A stretch of 64,000 bases of DNA from Paenalkalicoccus suaedae. Its GTDB lineage: Bacteria > Bacillota > Bacilli > Bacillales > Salisediminibacteriaceae. Where the stretch lies: positions 3,100,001 to 3,164,000 of the forward strand of contig NZ_CP041372.2 of the NCBI RefSeq assembly GCF_006965545.2, written 5' to 3'. Both the position numbers and the translations under genes were made by a program. Positions within the stretch are counted from its first letter, which is position 1; the number at the start of each line of letters is the position of its first letter. Below the pieces are notes generated by a model. It searched no databases. It was not told the origin of the DNA and saw nothing but the letters and a program-made list of their open reading frames with translations. Positions 51,829 to 60,344 of the stretch are shown piece after piece.

Positions 51829-52635
51829 TTAATTACGAATTAACGCTTCAGACTTATTTCTTAACATGCGAACATTCTCATCTCTTGCTTCTAAAAGCTC
51901 TTCCACACGAGCTTCATAGGATTGCTGTTTTAATGGAGGATAGTCTCCCTCTATAGAATCTATTGACTTTTTCAAAGTGCCCTCATTTGATTTTGTCGTA
52001 GCATCTGAAAGTACTTTGTGAGCTAATATATATGACTGTTTCTCCTCCTCATTAGACGAGCGATCTTTATAAGTAGAAATTATTTGACAAAGCTCCCTAG
52101 CATCATGTATTACTCGATAGATTCCTAAAGACTGCCTGTATACAATTTCTTTAAATTTCCGTTCATACTGGTCTGCAAGATTCCCATCTGTTTCAGTTAA
52201 AGTACCCGTTTCCTGTACAACTTTCCTGTCTAACTCAATAATTTCATCTCGTAGCCCAACTAATTCTTTTTGTAGATTAACTTGATTAATAAATGCGTTT
52301 TGAACCGTTTTAATCAAGTCTTTTGAGTCATCTAAAGCATATAGTTGTTCTAAAACATTGATCATTTCATGAGCAGCGCTTTGAGACTTTTGTGCCATTT
52401 GATCTAAACTTGCGAAATTAATCATGCAAGAGTCATACATGTGAACTCGACGAGCAATTTGCTTCGCTTGATCATTTTTAATCACATTTTCAGACTGATC
52501 CACTACTAATGCATCTGTTGGATTACCCATGCGCGCGTATTGGATATACCAGAATAACTCTCCATTCTCTTCTATCTTATATGGAAAAACGCTGTAAGAC
52601 TCCAATAACTTTTTATACTTTTTAGCTACCTTCAT
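51829..52635 (-). CDS. Coiled-coil cytoplasmic protein paired with the Trp-rich protein
   Basis: 268 residues, no signal or membrane segment. A short globular start (SVFPYKIEENGELFWYIQYA) precedes a largely alpha-helical, charged body with coiled-coil stretches (NQVNLQKELVGLRDEIIELD, AYEARVEELLEARDENVRML-like). Only 3 bp separate it from the upstream Trp-rich gene, so the two are translationally linked and may act together, for example as chaperone or export partner. Family not recognised. Confidence 0.6.
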   Translation of the reverse strand: MKVAKKYKKLLESYSVFPYKIEENGELFWYIQYARMGNPTDALVVDQSENVIKNDQAKQIARRVHMYDSCMINFASLDQMAQKSQSAAHEMINVLEQLYALDDSKDLIKTVQNAFINQVNLQKELVGLRDEIIELDRKVVQETGTLTETDGNLADQYERKFKEIVYRQSLGIYRVIHDARELCQIISTYKDRSSNEEEKQSYILAHKVLSDATTKSNEGTLKKSIDSIEGDYPPLKQQSYEARVEELLEARDENVRMLRNKSEALIRN

Positions 52636-52638
52636 ACG

Positions 52639-54057
52639 TTATCCTCTCCCAAAAAACGACTTCGTACCTTCCCATAAGTTCTTTACTCCATCTGTTACTT
52701 TGTTCTTTGTATCCGCTACAGAGTTCCAGACCTTTTTAGCATCTTGCGCAATTTTTTCTCGATTTCTCCACATCTTAACTACACCCGCACTTGCAGATAA
52801 AAGAGCTCCAGTTGCTATTAACCCTGCACCTATTGCCTGTCCACCAGGTATTGCTAATGCGATGGTACCAGCTCCCATTAAGGCACTACCTGAACTTCCT
52901 ATTCCTCCCAGGGTATCTCCCTCAGAAAAACTCTGTATAGCATCGTATGTACCGAAGCCAAGTCCTAAAGCACCGCCCACAACGCCTAAACTACTTACTG
53001 CTTTAAACGCACCTGTCGAACTAGCAGTTGAAGCTCCATTTGATAATGTAGTAGCTACTGCACCTCTAGCGTTATCAACCGGTCTTAAATAATTATACAG
53101 CTCATTAAATCTTTGCGCTCCTGTCTGGAGGGTTTGAGCGTGCGATACTGTATCGAATCCAGCACTAATTGCTGCGTTATCATTAGTAACTAATGTTTTA
53201 AACGTTGCTTGCATGAGTCCTTGACTAATATCACCACGTGTAAAGCTTTCTGAATCCATGGTGCTTATAACACCACCAGCCAGATCCTTCACAACAAACT
53301 TCGTCCAGTCATACTCTGTTTCTGGGAGTCCAACCGTATAATAGCCTTCTCCCTCAAATGTCGCCCATTCACCAGTGATTGGATTCCAGCTAGGTGTTGC
53401 ACCATTCTGTTGGGCAGGAAGTGGGCTGCTTGGACCAACACTTGGGCCTTGTTGGTGCCATGGGCTATTGTTCCATGGAGTTCCTGAACCTGGAGTTCCA
53501 TTCCACATTCCACCATCACCTGGTGTACCAGTCCAAGGACCACCCGTTCCTCCTTGACCATTCCATGGATCTCCGTTCCATGTTCCGCCTGTTCCACCTT
53601 GGCCATTCCATGGATCTCCGTTCCACGTTCCGCCTGTTCCACCTTGGCCATTCCATGGATCTCCGTTCCACGTTCCGCCTGTTCCACCTTGACCATTCCA
53701 TGGATCTCCGTTCCACGTTCCGCCTGATCCGCCTTGACCGTTCCACGGATTACCATTCCATGAATCGCCTGTTCCACCTTGACCATTCCATGAATTGCCG
53801 CTCCACGAATTACCTTGTTGCGGTGAATCCCCCTGCCAGTCGTTACCTGTCCAGTCATCACCTTGCCAGTCATTCCCCTGCCAATCATGACCTTGCCATG
53901 GTGTACCCTGCCATTCATTTCCTTGCCATGGACTTCCTTGCCAATCATTTCCTTGCCATGGACTCACAGCAATTGTGATCAGTGGAAAGCCAAGCTGCAT
54001 AATAATAAAGATACTTGCTATAACAAGAGCTAGCCAAGATCGGTTTTGATTTTTCAT
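52639..54057 (-). CDS. Trp/Gly-rich tandem-repeat secreted or membrane protein of the pilus locus
   Basis: 472 residues. Signal peptide or anchor 8-31 (WLALVIASIFIIMQLGFPLI). Then nine pentapeptides WQGxx (about 34-79) and four to five 15-residue units WNGDPWNGQGGTGGT (about 85-170). Together these hold some 25 Trp in ~150 residues. After a Pro/Gln linker comes a unique region (ITGEWATFEGEGYYTVGLPE). The hydrophobic Gly/Ala-rich segment at about 350-430 (GVVGGALGLGFGTYDAIQSF, IALAIPGGQAIGAGLIATGA) could insert in membranes. The tail is basic (KMWRNREKIAQDAKKVWNSV). I know no family. Wall-binding repeats plus a membrane-active end, or a surface adhesin, are options. RBS GGAGGGG. Confidence 0.7.
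   Translation of the reverse strand: MKNQNRSWLALVIASIFIIMQLGFPLITIAVSPWQGNDWQGSPWQGNEWQGTPWQGHDWQGNDWQGDDWTGNDWQGDSPQQGNSWSGNSWNGQGGTGDSWNGNPWNGQGGSGGTWNGDPWNGQGGTGGTWNGDPWNGQGGTGGTWNGDPWNGQGGTGGTWNGDPWNGQGGTGGPWTGTPGDGGMWNGTPGSGTPWNNSPWHQQGPSVGPSSPLPAQQNGATPSWNPITGEWATFEGEGYYTVGLPETEYDWTKFVVKDLAGGVISTMDSESFTRGDISQGLMQATFKTLVTNDNAAISAGFDTVSHAQTLQTGAQRFNELYNYLRPVDNARGAVATTLSNGASTASSTGAFKAVSSLGVVGGALGLGFGTYDAIQSFSEGDTLGGIGSSGSALMGAGTIALAIPGGQAIGAGLIATGALLSASAGVVKMWRNREKIAQDAKKVWNSVADTKNKVTDGVKNLWEGTKSFFGRG
53561..53785 (-). repeat. 45-bp in-frame tandem repeat within the Trp-rich gene
   Basis: Units begin at 53561, 53606, 53651, 53696 and (diverged) 53741, each encoding 15 residues. The middle copies are almost identical at DNA level, implying recent expansion and likely copy-number variation between strains. 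Confidence 0.93.
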
Positions 54058-54184
54058 TTACGTCCCCTCCGCACATTTTTTCGCAAGAATACTGACTTTC
54101 TTAAGCACTGGCTTTCGCTTCAACCTTCACAACTAAAAACAATCTGATTACTAAAAGAATGAAAGAAATTCCTACTCTATCAAA

Positions 54185-55579
54185 TTAGTTATTATCCTTC
54201 TGATCAATAAGTTCATCGAGTTCCTCTAACAATCTATCCCGATTTTCTATATTGGCATCGTATAGAGCCCCATAGACTTCTTCACCGATATCGTAGGCAG
54301 CACTTGCTCGATCACTAACTAAATGTCTCATATCTGAATAATGCGCCTGGTCAATTTTCCCTTCTTCCATGAGATAGTCGATCACAGTAAACATATGGCC
54401 ATTTTCTTCTTGTGTTTTACCACGCCATTCATTTCGTTCTTGTAAGACATCGCCATTCTGATCAATTCTAGCTTGTTCAATCTCTCGGAAAGATTCTATT
54501 TCAAACATGGTCCATGCCTGCGCAATTTCCAAATTTCGATCTAGTTCCGCGATCAACTGCGATTGGTCGTCTGCAGTAGCAAATGAACTTGAAGCTGCAC
54601 GAGCCATATCTCTTAACTGACCTTGTTCATCAGCCGGCACATCAAATCCGATAATCGAAATAATCGGTGTGACATTGAGTTCACTTAATTCCTCCACTGC
54701 AGCTACAGGATCTCCGCCACACGTATCCATTCCATCGCTTACAACGACAATCATATTCGTCGCATCCTCTGAACCTTGCCGGTAATCGTCACTCGTAGTT
54801 TCAATAGCATGCGCAAGAGGTGTCCAGCCATTTGCTTCAACGCTCCCTAACGCATCCGTGAAAGCACCCTCTTCATATGGCTGCAAGTCATAGACGCGAT
54901 CGATCGTTGCACACGAGAGCTCCGAGTCTTCTCCTATATGACCGTAAACGCGTAATGCCACATTCGCCTCCTCAGGCAACTCAGACACAAAACCATCGAT
55001 TGCCTCTTTCGCAATCGTCATCTTATCCGTCCCCTCGAGCTCGTCGCGCATGCTCCCGCTTGCATCAAGAAGAATCTCTACATTTAGCTCTGCTACTTCA
55101 GGTCCAAGCTCCCCATCTTCATTCGGTGCCAAAAAGCTAAGCTGATCCCAACGGTTTGCTAAAAGCCTGGGATCTGGATAAGCCGGTGCCACAAGCGTCG
55201 CTAAATGTGTGACATAGGTCTCTAAATCTTCCGCTGACGCCTCCTCTGAAAGTTCTGGCATAGTGCTTAGCACTTCCGCAAAGTCCTCTGACTCGTTCGG
55301 ATCTACTCCTTCAAACTCTCCAGCTGGAAAATTTAGCACCTCTTCCATCGTTGTAGGAATATACGGCACGCCTGGATCTTCAAATGATAGCTCCACTTCG
55401 TTTTCTTCAGGCTGATTAGAAACATCTTCGATCTCATTCGGTTCATTAGGCTCATTCCCCAACTCCGATGAAATGTCGTTATTATCTAATGTTACCTGCT
55501 CGTTTACTTCACTATTGTCAGAACACGCCCCTACTAATAAAAGTAAGCCAGTAGCGCTTAAAGCTAATGATTTATTCAT
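54185..55579 (-). CDS. VWA-domain lipoprotein (paralogue 2, inside pilus operon)
   Basis: 464 residues. Lipobox LVGAC (Cys19), PGVPYIPTTMEEVLNFPAGE, VWA domain with MIDAS DASGSM, NGWTPLAHAI and VVVSDGMDTCGG. It closely matches 48201-49571 over the whole length and diverges mainly in the spacer and the last ~100 residues. Set between flp and the Trp-rich gene. Outer-face binding partner or assembly factor of the pilus is inferred; VWA domains are also part of long TadG proteins, which are missing here. Confidence 0.88.
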   Translation of the reverse strand: MNKSLALSATGLLLLVGACSDNSEVNEQVTLDNNDISSELGNEPNEPNEIEDVSNQPEENEVELSFEDPGVPYIPTTMEEVLNFPAGEFEGVDPNESEDFAEVLSTMPELSEEASAEDLETYVTHLATLVAPAYPDPRLLANRWDQLSFLAPNEDGELGPEVAELNVEILLDASGSMRDELEGTDKMTIAKEAIDGFVSELPEEANVALRVYGHIGEDSELSCATIDRVYDLQPYEEGAFTDALGSVEANGWTPLAHAIETTSDDYRQGSEDATNMIVVVSDGMDTCGGDPVAAVEELSELNVTPIISIIGFDVPADEQGQLRDMARAASSSFATADDQSQLIAELDRNLEIAQAWTMFEIESFREIEQARIDQNGDVLQERNEWRGKTQEENGHMFTVIDYLMEEGKIDQAHYSDMRHLVSDRASAAYDIGEEVYGALYDANIENRDRLLEELDELIDQKDNN

Positions 55580-55620
55580 GAATGTTGCCTCCAGTTGTCA
55601 TAGTGATCGAAGCTTTTTAA

Positions 55621-55661
55621 GTCTTAGGAAAAAAAGAGCTTCTCTCTTTCCTTCCTAAGAC
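55621..55661 (-). terminator. Long hairpin after the pilin gene (partial terminator or mRNA stabiliser)
   Basis: GTCTTAGGAA (55621-55630) and TTCCTAAGAC (55652-55661) pair perfectly, with AAAGAG/CTCTTT pairing inside. No T run follows on the minus strand. Its place 35 nt after the flp stop suggests it protects or partly terminates the pilin mRNA. Confidence 0.6.
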
Positions 55662-55695
55662 CCTCCCCAAAATGGGGAAAGTCGTACGTTTCTGC

Positions 55696-55896
55696 TTAAC
55701 CGATACCTTCAACAAAGGAGATTAGCCGATCTTTAATTGCTTCTCCAAACTCTGTGTCTCCAGCAAAAACAGTTGAAATCATCCCTACTACAATTACAAT
55801 TACAGCAGCAATTCCGATCCACTCTAAGGACTGTGATCCTTTTTCGTTCTGCAAATGGCTAACAGCCTCAATGTACATCTCTCTAAGTTTTTTCAT
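55696..55896 (-). CDS. flp: Flp-type major pilin
   Basis: 66 residues from ATG 55896 (AAGGAGGAG); a longer frame has no site. QNEKGSQSLEWIGIAAVIVI is the class IVb prepilin signature: cut after Gly20, Glu at +5, aromatic (Trp) at +6, then a ~20-residue hydrophobic helix. The mature peptide is ~46 residues, ending with an amphipathic acidic tail, as in Flp pilins. Lies between tadC and the VWA lipoprotein gene. Confidence 0.88.
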   Translation of the reverse strand: MKKLREMYIEAVSHLQNEKGSQSLEWIGIAAVIVIVVGMISTVFAGDTEFGEAIKDRLISFVEGIG

Positions 55897-55961
55897 GTGT
55901 AACTCCTCCTTGAATGTAATATCATATTTGAACGCCCACTCTGTAGACGGACCTTCCAACT

Positions 55962-56891
55962 TTACAGCATATCTAAAATCGAATTTTCGCCAAAGAACAT
56001 GTTTAATATCATGAGTCCGGCAATCAATAGAATGACCGATGGTGCGACTAAAAAAGTGGTAATCAGAGTGATTTTAGGAGAGGCTTTCGCGGCCTTCTCC
56101 TTTACTTGCTCTTTTCTAATCGTGCGTAAATCCTCTGCCTGATGCTTAAACGTCGTCGCTACTGGGACACCAAGCTTCATCCCTTGCATTAAGGATTTAA
56201 TCAACGATTGAAATTCGGGATTATCATTCCTGTTTAAAAGCTCTCTATATGCCTGCTCTCGTGGTACTCCTAGCTCAATCTCTTGATTGAATCTAGCAAA
56301 CTCTTCTTGGAGCGGACCATCGAAATAGGTAACTACTTCTTTTAATGTTTGGTCCAGTCCTCCTCCGGTTTGAAGGGTTACACTTACCGTGTCCAAAAAA
56401 TCTGGTAGATCATAGCGAAGCTGCTCCTGTCTTGTTTTCGCCACATTCTTAAGCCAAAGGATTGTCCCTAAATAACCTGCTAGTGGGAGGAAAACAATAC
56501 TGTATATCGCAAATGGGAATCCAATTAATAAGAGAATGAACCCAGTAAATAATCCAAAGAAAAAGAAAAACATCTTTAAGCCTTGAAGCTTTTCTACTGT
56601 CATCTTCTTCGATAGTCCAGCACGTCTTAACAACTGTTCGATATCATGAGGTTCACTAAAGAAGTTGACGCGCTGCCCAATTCCAGAGAAATCATCCGCA
56701 TAAAGCGCGATTCTAGCCATGACTCGCTCGGATAGCTTTCCTTTTGATTCTTTCTGCTCCGTTGCTCCAATTAGCTCTCTAACGTGTGATACCTTCTCCA
56801 TCTTTGCAACTCGAAACGTGTAATATTCTTTAAGTCCAATCGCTAAGCAAAGTAACGTTAATATGACAGTAAATATCGCTAATGCATCCAT
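55962..56891 (-). CDS. tadC: Tad pilus inner-membrane platform protein TadC
   Basis: 309 residues, T2SSF fold. N-terminal helix, cytoplasmic domain, two central helices (GLKMFFFFFGLFTGFILLLI), then LRYDLPDFLDTVSVTLQTGG, LDQTLKEVVTYF, EIELGVPREQAYRELLNRND and SLIKSLMQGMKLGVPVATTF, and a C-terminal helix. GGAGGTGA before ATG; 23 bp after tadB. Forms the assembly platform with TadB. Confidence 0.9.
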   Translation of the reverse strand: MDALAIFTVILTLLCLAIGLKEYYTFRVAKMEKVSHVRELIGATEQKESKGKLSERVMARIALYADDFSGIGQRVNFFSEPHDIEQLLRRAGLSKKMTVEKLQGLKMFFFFFGLFTGFILLLIGFPFAIYSIVFLPLAGYLGTILWLKNVAKTRQEQLRYDLPDFLDTVSVTLQTGGGLDQTLKEVVTYFDGPLQEEFARFNQEIELGVPREQAYRELLNRNDNPEFQSLIKSLMQGMKLGVPVATTFKHQAEDLRTIRKEQVKEKAAKASPKITLITTFLVAPSVILLIAGLMILNMFFGENSILDML

Positions 56892-56913
56892 GTTGTCACC
56901 TCCAAATGTGCGC

Positions 56914-57840
56914 TTAAACGCGTATGTCTGTCACCTTGCGAATAAGGAAGAAGGTGGCAATTGTGCATACAAGAAATATGGTCACGAGTATTCCTCCCAC
57001 TAACGTAAAGATAGGCTCTAGGAACCCATCAACAATCGTATTCATGACAAACACGATAAAAATCGGCATCAATGGAAGAATCCATGCGATATATTTTTGT
57101 TCCGCAGTCATCGTTTTAATCGTTTGTTGCAAAATCTTTCTCTCTTCAAGCGTCATCGACATCTCTTCTAATACCTCTGATAAATTACCGCCTGCACGCT
57201 TTTGAATTTGTAAGGTAGCGATAAAGAGCTTAAAGTCTCTGGAATCCACTCTGTCTTGCAACTTGATTAGCGCTCGGTCAAAATCGACTCCCAAACGCAT
57301 CTCTTGAGAAACACGGGCAAACTCTTCACTTGCAGGATAGTTCATCTCCCGTGCGACAAGATCAATTCCCTGCTGAATCGTCATACCAGATCTCGTTGCA
57401 TTAGAGAGCATGCGGCAAATTTCGGCAAGCTGCTGATTTAATTGATCCTGATACTTGTTTTTGCGGAGCGAAAACAGAATGATCTGCATCACCCATAAAA
57501 GCGCCCCTGCAATCACGAGCGATAAAAGCAAAGAAGAGCCAAGAACATTCGCAATCACAAGTGTTAACGCCATTGCTCCAACGATTAGCATGCCGTAAAA
57601 CTCGGAGGGAGTCAGTCCAATATTTGCTTTACGAAGCTTTGCTTCCATTTTTTTCGCATACTTAGATTGGTCAAACCGATCTCCAAGCAGGACGATGGCA
57701 CTTTTACGTTTACCCGTTGCAGTAAACCAAGTTGTTACTTTGCGTTTCCAAAGCTTCTTTTGTGCTCGGAAATCTAATAGGTACATCATGCCAATCAAAA
57801 ATAGGATGACGCTTGCTCCGACTAAAAAGGCGCCTGTCAT
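56914..57840 (-). CDS. tadB: Tad pilus inner-membrane platform protein TadB
   Basis: 308 residues, T2SSF fold. NQQLAEICRMLSNATRSGMT, IQQGIDLVAREMNYPASEEF, VDFDRALIKLQDRVDSRDFK and TLQIQKRAGGNLSEVLEEMS are the family motifs, with helices at both ends and in the middle. Overlaps cpaF by 4 bp (ATGA). Confidence 0.92.
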   Translation of the reverse strand: MTGAFLVGASVILFLIGMMYLLDFRAQKKLWKRKVTTWFTATGKRKSAIVLLGDRFDQSKYAKKMEAKLRKANIGLTPSEFYGMLIVGAMALTLVIANVLGSSLLLSLVIAGALLWVMQIILFSLRKNKYQDQLNQQLAEICRMLSNATRSGMTIQQGIDLVAREMNYPASEEFARVSQEMRLGVDFDRALIKLQDRVDSRDFKLFIATLQIQKRAGGNLSEVLEEMSMTLEERKILQQTIKTMTAEQKYIAWILPLMPIFIVFVMNTIVDGFLEPIFTLVGGILVTIFLVCTIATFFLIRKVTDIRV

Positions 57841-59171
57841 GTGACCTCCTCCTTTGTCTCAAATAGCGTCGGCTCTATTTTCTGTCCGAAGCGATTTAAG
57901 CGATCTAACACAGCAGGCACATAGCCAGTAGGACGATGCTCGCCTAAAACGCGCCCCTCTTCGGAGACTCCTGTGCGCTCAAAAGTGAAGATATCGTGAA
58001 TGACCATGCGACCGTCTTGCTCTGCCACCTCACTAATAGCGGTAATGAGACGCCTTCCATCAGAGAGTCGCATCCCTTGGATAATGATCTCAACGGCTCC
58101 TGCAATGTACTCGCGGATAACGGTAGAAGGCAAGTCCATTCCGGCCATAATAACCATTCCTTCGATACGACTCAGCGCATCTCGAGCGGAGTTAGCGTGG
58201 ACGGTCGTCAGCGAGCCTTCGTGACCCGTATTCATGGCTTGAAGCATGTCAAACGCCTCGGCACCACGAACCTCTCCGACAATAATGCGATCAGGACGCA
58301 TACGGAGTGCGTTTTTAACAAGCTGACGAATTGTAATCTCCCCTCGCCCTTCGACGTTAGGAGGGCGGGCCTCCATACCTACTACATCGCCACGATTTAA
58401 GTTGAGCTCGGCAGAGTCCTCAATGGTAATAACGCGTTCTCCTTCTGGAATCGCTTGAGCTAGCGCATTCAAAAGCGTTGTTTTACCGCTTCCTGTCCCT
58501 CCCGAAATAACCGTGTTGATTTTAGAGCGAATAAGAGCCGTTAAGAAGGTACGCATGTCTTCTGTCATGGAACTGCCTTGAATGAGATCATCTAACGTAA
58601 ATGGCTCCTTCCTAAATTTACGAATAGAAAGCAGTGTCCCGTTTAAACTCACAGGTGGAATCACGGCATTCACACGACTGCCATCAGCAAGCCTTGCATC
58701 AACCATCGGTGAACTTTCATCAATTCGACGTCCAATCGGAGCTACAATGCGATCAATAATGTGTCTTAAGTGCTCCTCATTGCGAAAGGTTAAGTTAATC
58801 TGCTGCAATCGACCATTCTTCTCAATCGAGACATGATCTGGTCCATTAATTAATATCTCCGTAATCGTATCGTCCTTTAAGAGAGATTCGAGAGGTCCAA
58901 AACCTACTGATTCATCGATTATTCTCGTTAATAGCTGTTCTTTTTTATGACGAGTAACAATAACCTTCTCTTCGTTCATAAACTGCGTAATGAAGCGCTC
59001 AATGGCAAGGCGCATCTCCCGCTGGCTTAAGTTTGTTAAATGCTCTAAGTTGGCTTCTTGAAGGAGTCTCGTCTTATAGTGATCGACAAGCTGATTTAAG
59101 TAGCTATCTTCATTAGCGCTGTAGGTAGCAGTATCCTGACTCTTTCGTTCTTCGCGCTTAAAAAGCGACAT
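57837..59171 (-). CDS. cpaF: Tad/Flp secretion ATPase CpaF (TadA)
   Basis: 444 residues, PilT/VirB11-type hexameric ATPase. FGPLESLLKDDTITEILING, then SPMVDARLADGSRVNAVIPP. Walker A GGTGSGKT (224-231), Asp box VITIEDSAELNL, Walker B RPDRIIVGEVRGAEAFDMLQ and His box NTGHEGSLTTVHANSARDAL. It powers pilus assembly from the cytoplasm. GAGGAGGAGA before ATG. All motor residues are present. Confidence 0.95.
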   Translation of the reverse strand: MSLFKREERKSQDTATYSANEDSYLNQLVDHYKTRLLQEANLEHLTNLSQREMRLAIERFITQFMNEEKVIVTRHKKEQLLTRIIDESVGFGPLESLLKDDTITEILINGPDHVSIEKNGRLQQINLTFRNEEHLRHIIDRIVAPIGRRIDESSPMVDARLADGSRVNAVIPPVSLNGTLLSIRKFRKEPFTLDDLIQGSSMTEDMRTFLTALIRSKINTVISGGTGSGKTTLLNALAQAIPEGERVITIEDSAELNLNRGDVVGMEARPPNVEGRGEITIRQLVKNALRMRPDRIIVGEVRGAEAFDMLQAMNTGHEGSLTTVHANSARDALSRIEGMVIMAGMDLPSTVIREYIAGAVEIIIQGMRLSDGRRLITAISEVAEQDGRMVIHDIFTFERTGVSEEGRVLGEHRPTGYVPAVLDRLNRFGQKIEPTLFETKEEVT

Positions 59172-59187
59172 CTACATCTCCTCCTCT

Positions 59188-60333
59188 CTATTTCAAAAAG
59201 GCTCGCACCCATTTCCGAATATCCTTTGCAGCTCCAGGTAGCTTCTTTTCTTCCTGCGACTTATGCATGGGCTCACTTACGTTGACATGCGACTGCACAC
59301 CCTTCACGTCTAATCGCACCTCAAGCGCAATTGGATACGTCAGCAAAGACTGCAAATCTGACTTATTTAATTCATTGTCTCGACTAACCTTATTTAAGAA
59401 AAATTCGAGACGCTCTTCTCGCTTGATAGAAAGCTGATCAAACAGATTTTCGACACGCTGAAAGGTTCGAATTGATGGTGTATCAGGCGTGAGAACGTAA
59501 TAAATCTTGTCTGACTCCTCCATGGCAGTGTACGTCGACACGTTCATGCCATGCGGAAGATCTAAAATAACAAAGTCATAGCTTCGTCTTGCAGTCCGTA
59601 TAAGCTTGGAAATAAATCGCTCTGTTACTTCCTCCGCAAACTCTGCATCACATGGACTAAGTAGCATATCGAGCTTGGAGCGCTTCTCATATTCCAGCAC
59701 GTGCTGAATATGCGTTTCGTTCAGTTCGTCAACGACTGGAAGGAGGTCGGCTAATGAGCGATTGCTCTCAAGACCAAAGAACGTTTCCGCACCTCCATAT
59801 TGCATATTTAAATCGATAAAGAGCACGCGAGCCGTGGACTCTAGCTTTAGGGTTTGAGCAAATGAGAGAGAAAGTAGCGTTGTTCCGCTCCCGCCTTTTC
59901 CGCTAAAAAAGGAAAACACCTTTCCTTTCCCGCGCTTAAATGCTTGGATTGTAGACGCCGATTCTTCTTGTGATTGAATCGTAGTGAGTAGTGCAGGTAA
60001 TTTATGACGGAGACTATCTAGCTCCTGAGGGTATAAATAATATTCATCCGCGCCCGCTCTAATCACGTCGCGCAGACCATTAAAATCTTCTTCTAGTCCA
60101 AGAAAAATGATGTAAGGAATATTGTAGTCAGATGCGATCGTTTGAATCGTCTCCGCACCACTAACTGCTTGGTTATCTGCAACGAGCAAAATGTCCGGAG
60201 TACGTTTGTCGATTTCGACAATCGCTTCTTTTTTTGCCACTAAGTTAACGGCGAATGCTTCTTCACTTAGCTTCAAAGCTTCTTGTCCCATTTCTATATC
60301 GTCGCTTACTATTAGCATGTATAAAGGTTCCAT
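59188..60333 (-). CDS. cpaE: Tad pilus localisation ATPase-like protein CpaE/TadZ
   Basis: 381 residues. N-terminal degenerate receiver-like domain (1-120; DDIEMG, DILLVADN, AGADEYYLYP). Then a ParA/MinD fold whose P-loop is SGKGGSGTT (144-152), with Thr where ParA has the second Lys. This change is characteristic of CpaE/TadZ. FIDLNMQYGG and VILDLPHGMN follow. TadZ proteins mark the pole or site of assembly. 16 bp before cpaF. Confidence 0.9.
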   Translation of the reverse strand: MEPLYMLIVSDDIEMGQEALKLSEEAFAVNLVAKKEAIVEIDKRTPDILLVADNQAVSGAETIQTIASDYNIPYIIFLGLEEDFNGLRDVIRAGADEYYLYPQELDSLRHKLPALLTTIQSQEESASTIQAFKRGKGKVFSFFSGKGGSGTTLLSLSFAQTLKLESTARVLFIDLNMQYGGAETFFGLESNRSLADLLPVVDELNETHIQHVLEYEKRSKLDMLLSPCDAEFAEEVTERFISKLIRTARRSYDFVILDLPHGMNVSTYTAMEESDKIYYVLTPDTPSIRTFQRVENLFDQLSIKREERLEFFLNKVSRDNELNKSDLQSLLTYPIALEVRLDVKGVQSHVNVSEPMHKSQEEKKLPGAAKDIRKWVRAFLK

Positions 60334-60344
60334 GTCGGGTTCAC

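Noticed and set aside
53289-53948. 219-codon frame overlapping the Trp-rich gene on the same strand
   Set aside because: Shifted-frame reading of the 45-bp and pentapeptide repeats. The gene in the other frame has signal peptide, RBS and operon spacing.
53394-53978. 194-codon frame on the opposite strand of the Trp-rich gene
   Set aside because: Antisense of a repeat region that lacks stops by composition; no RBS or domain.
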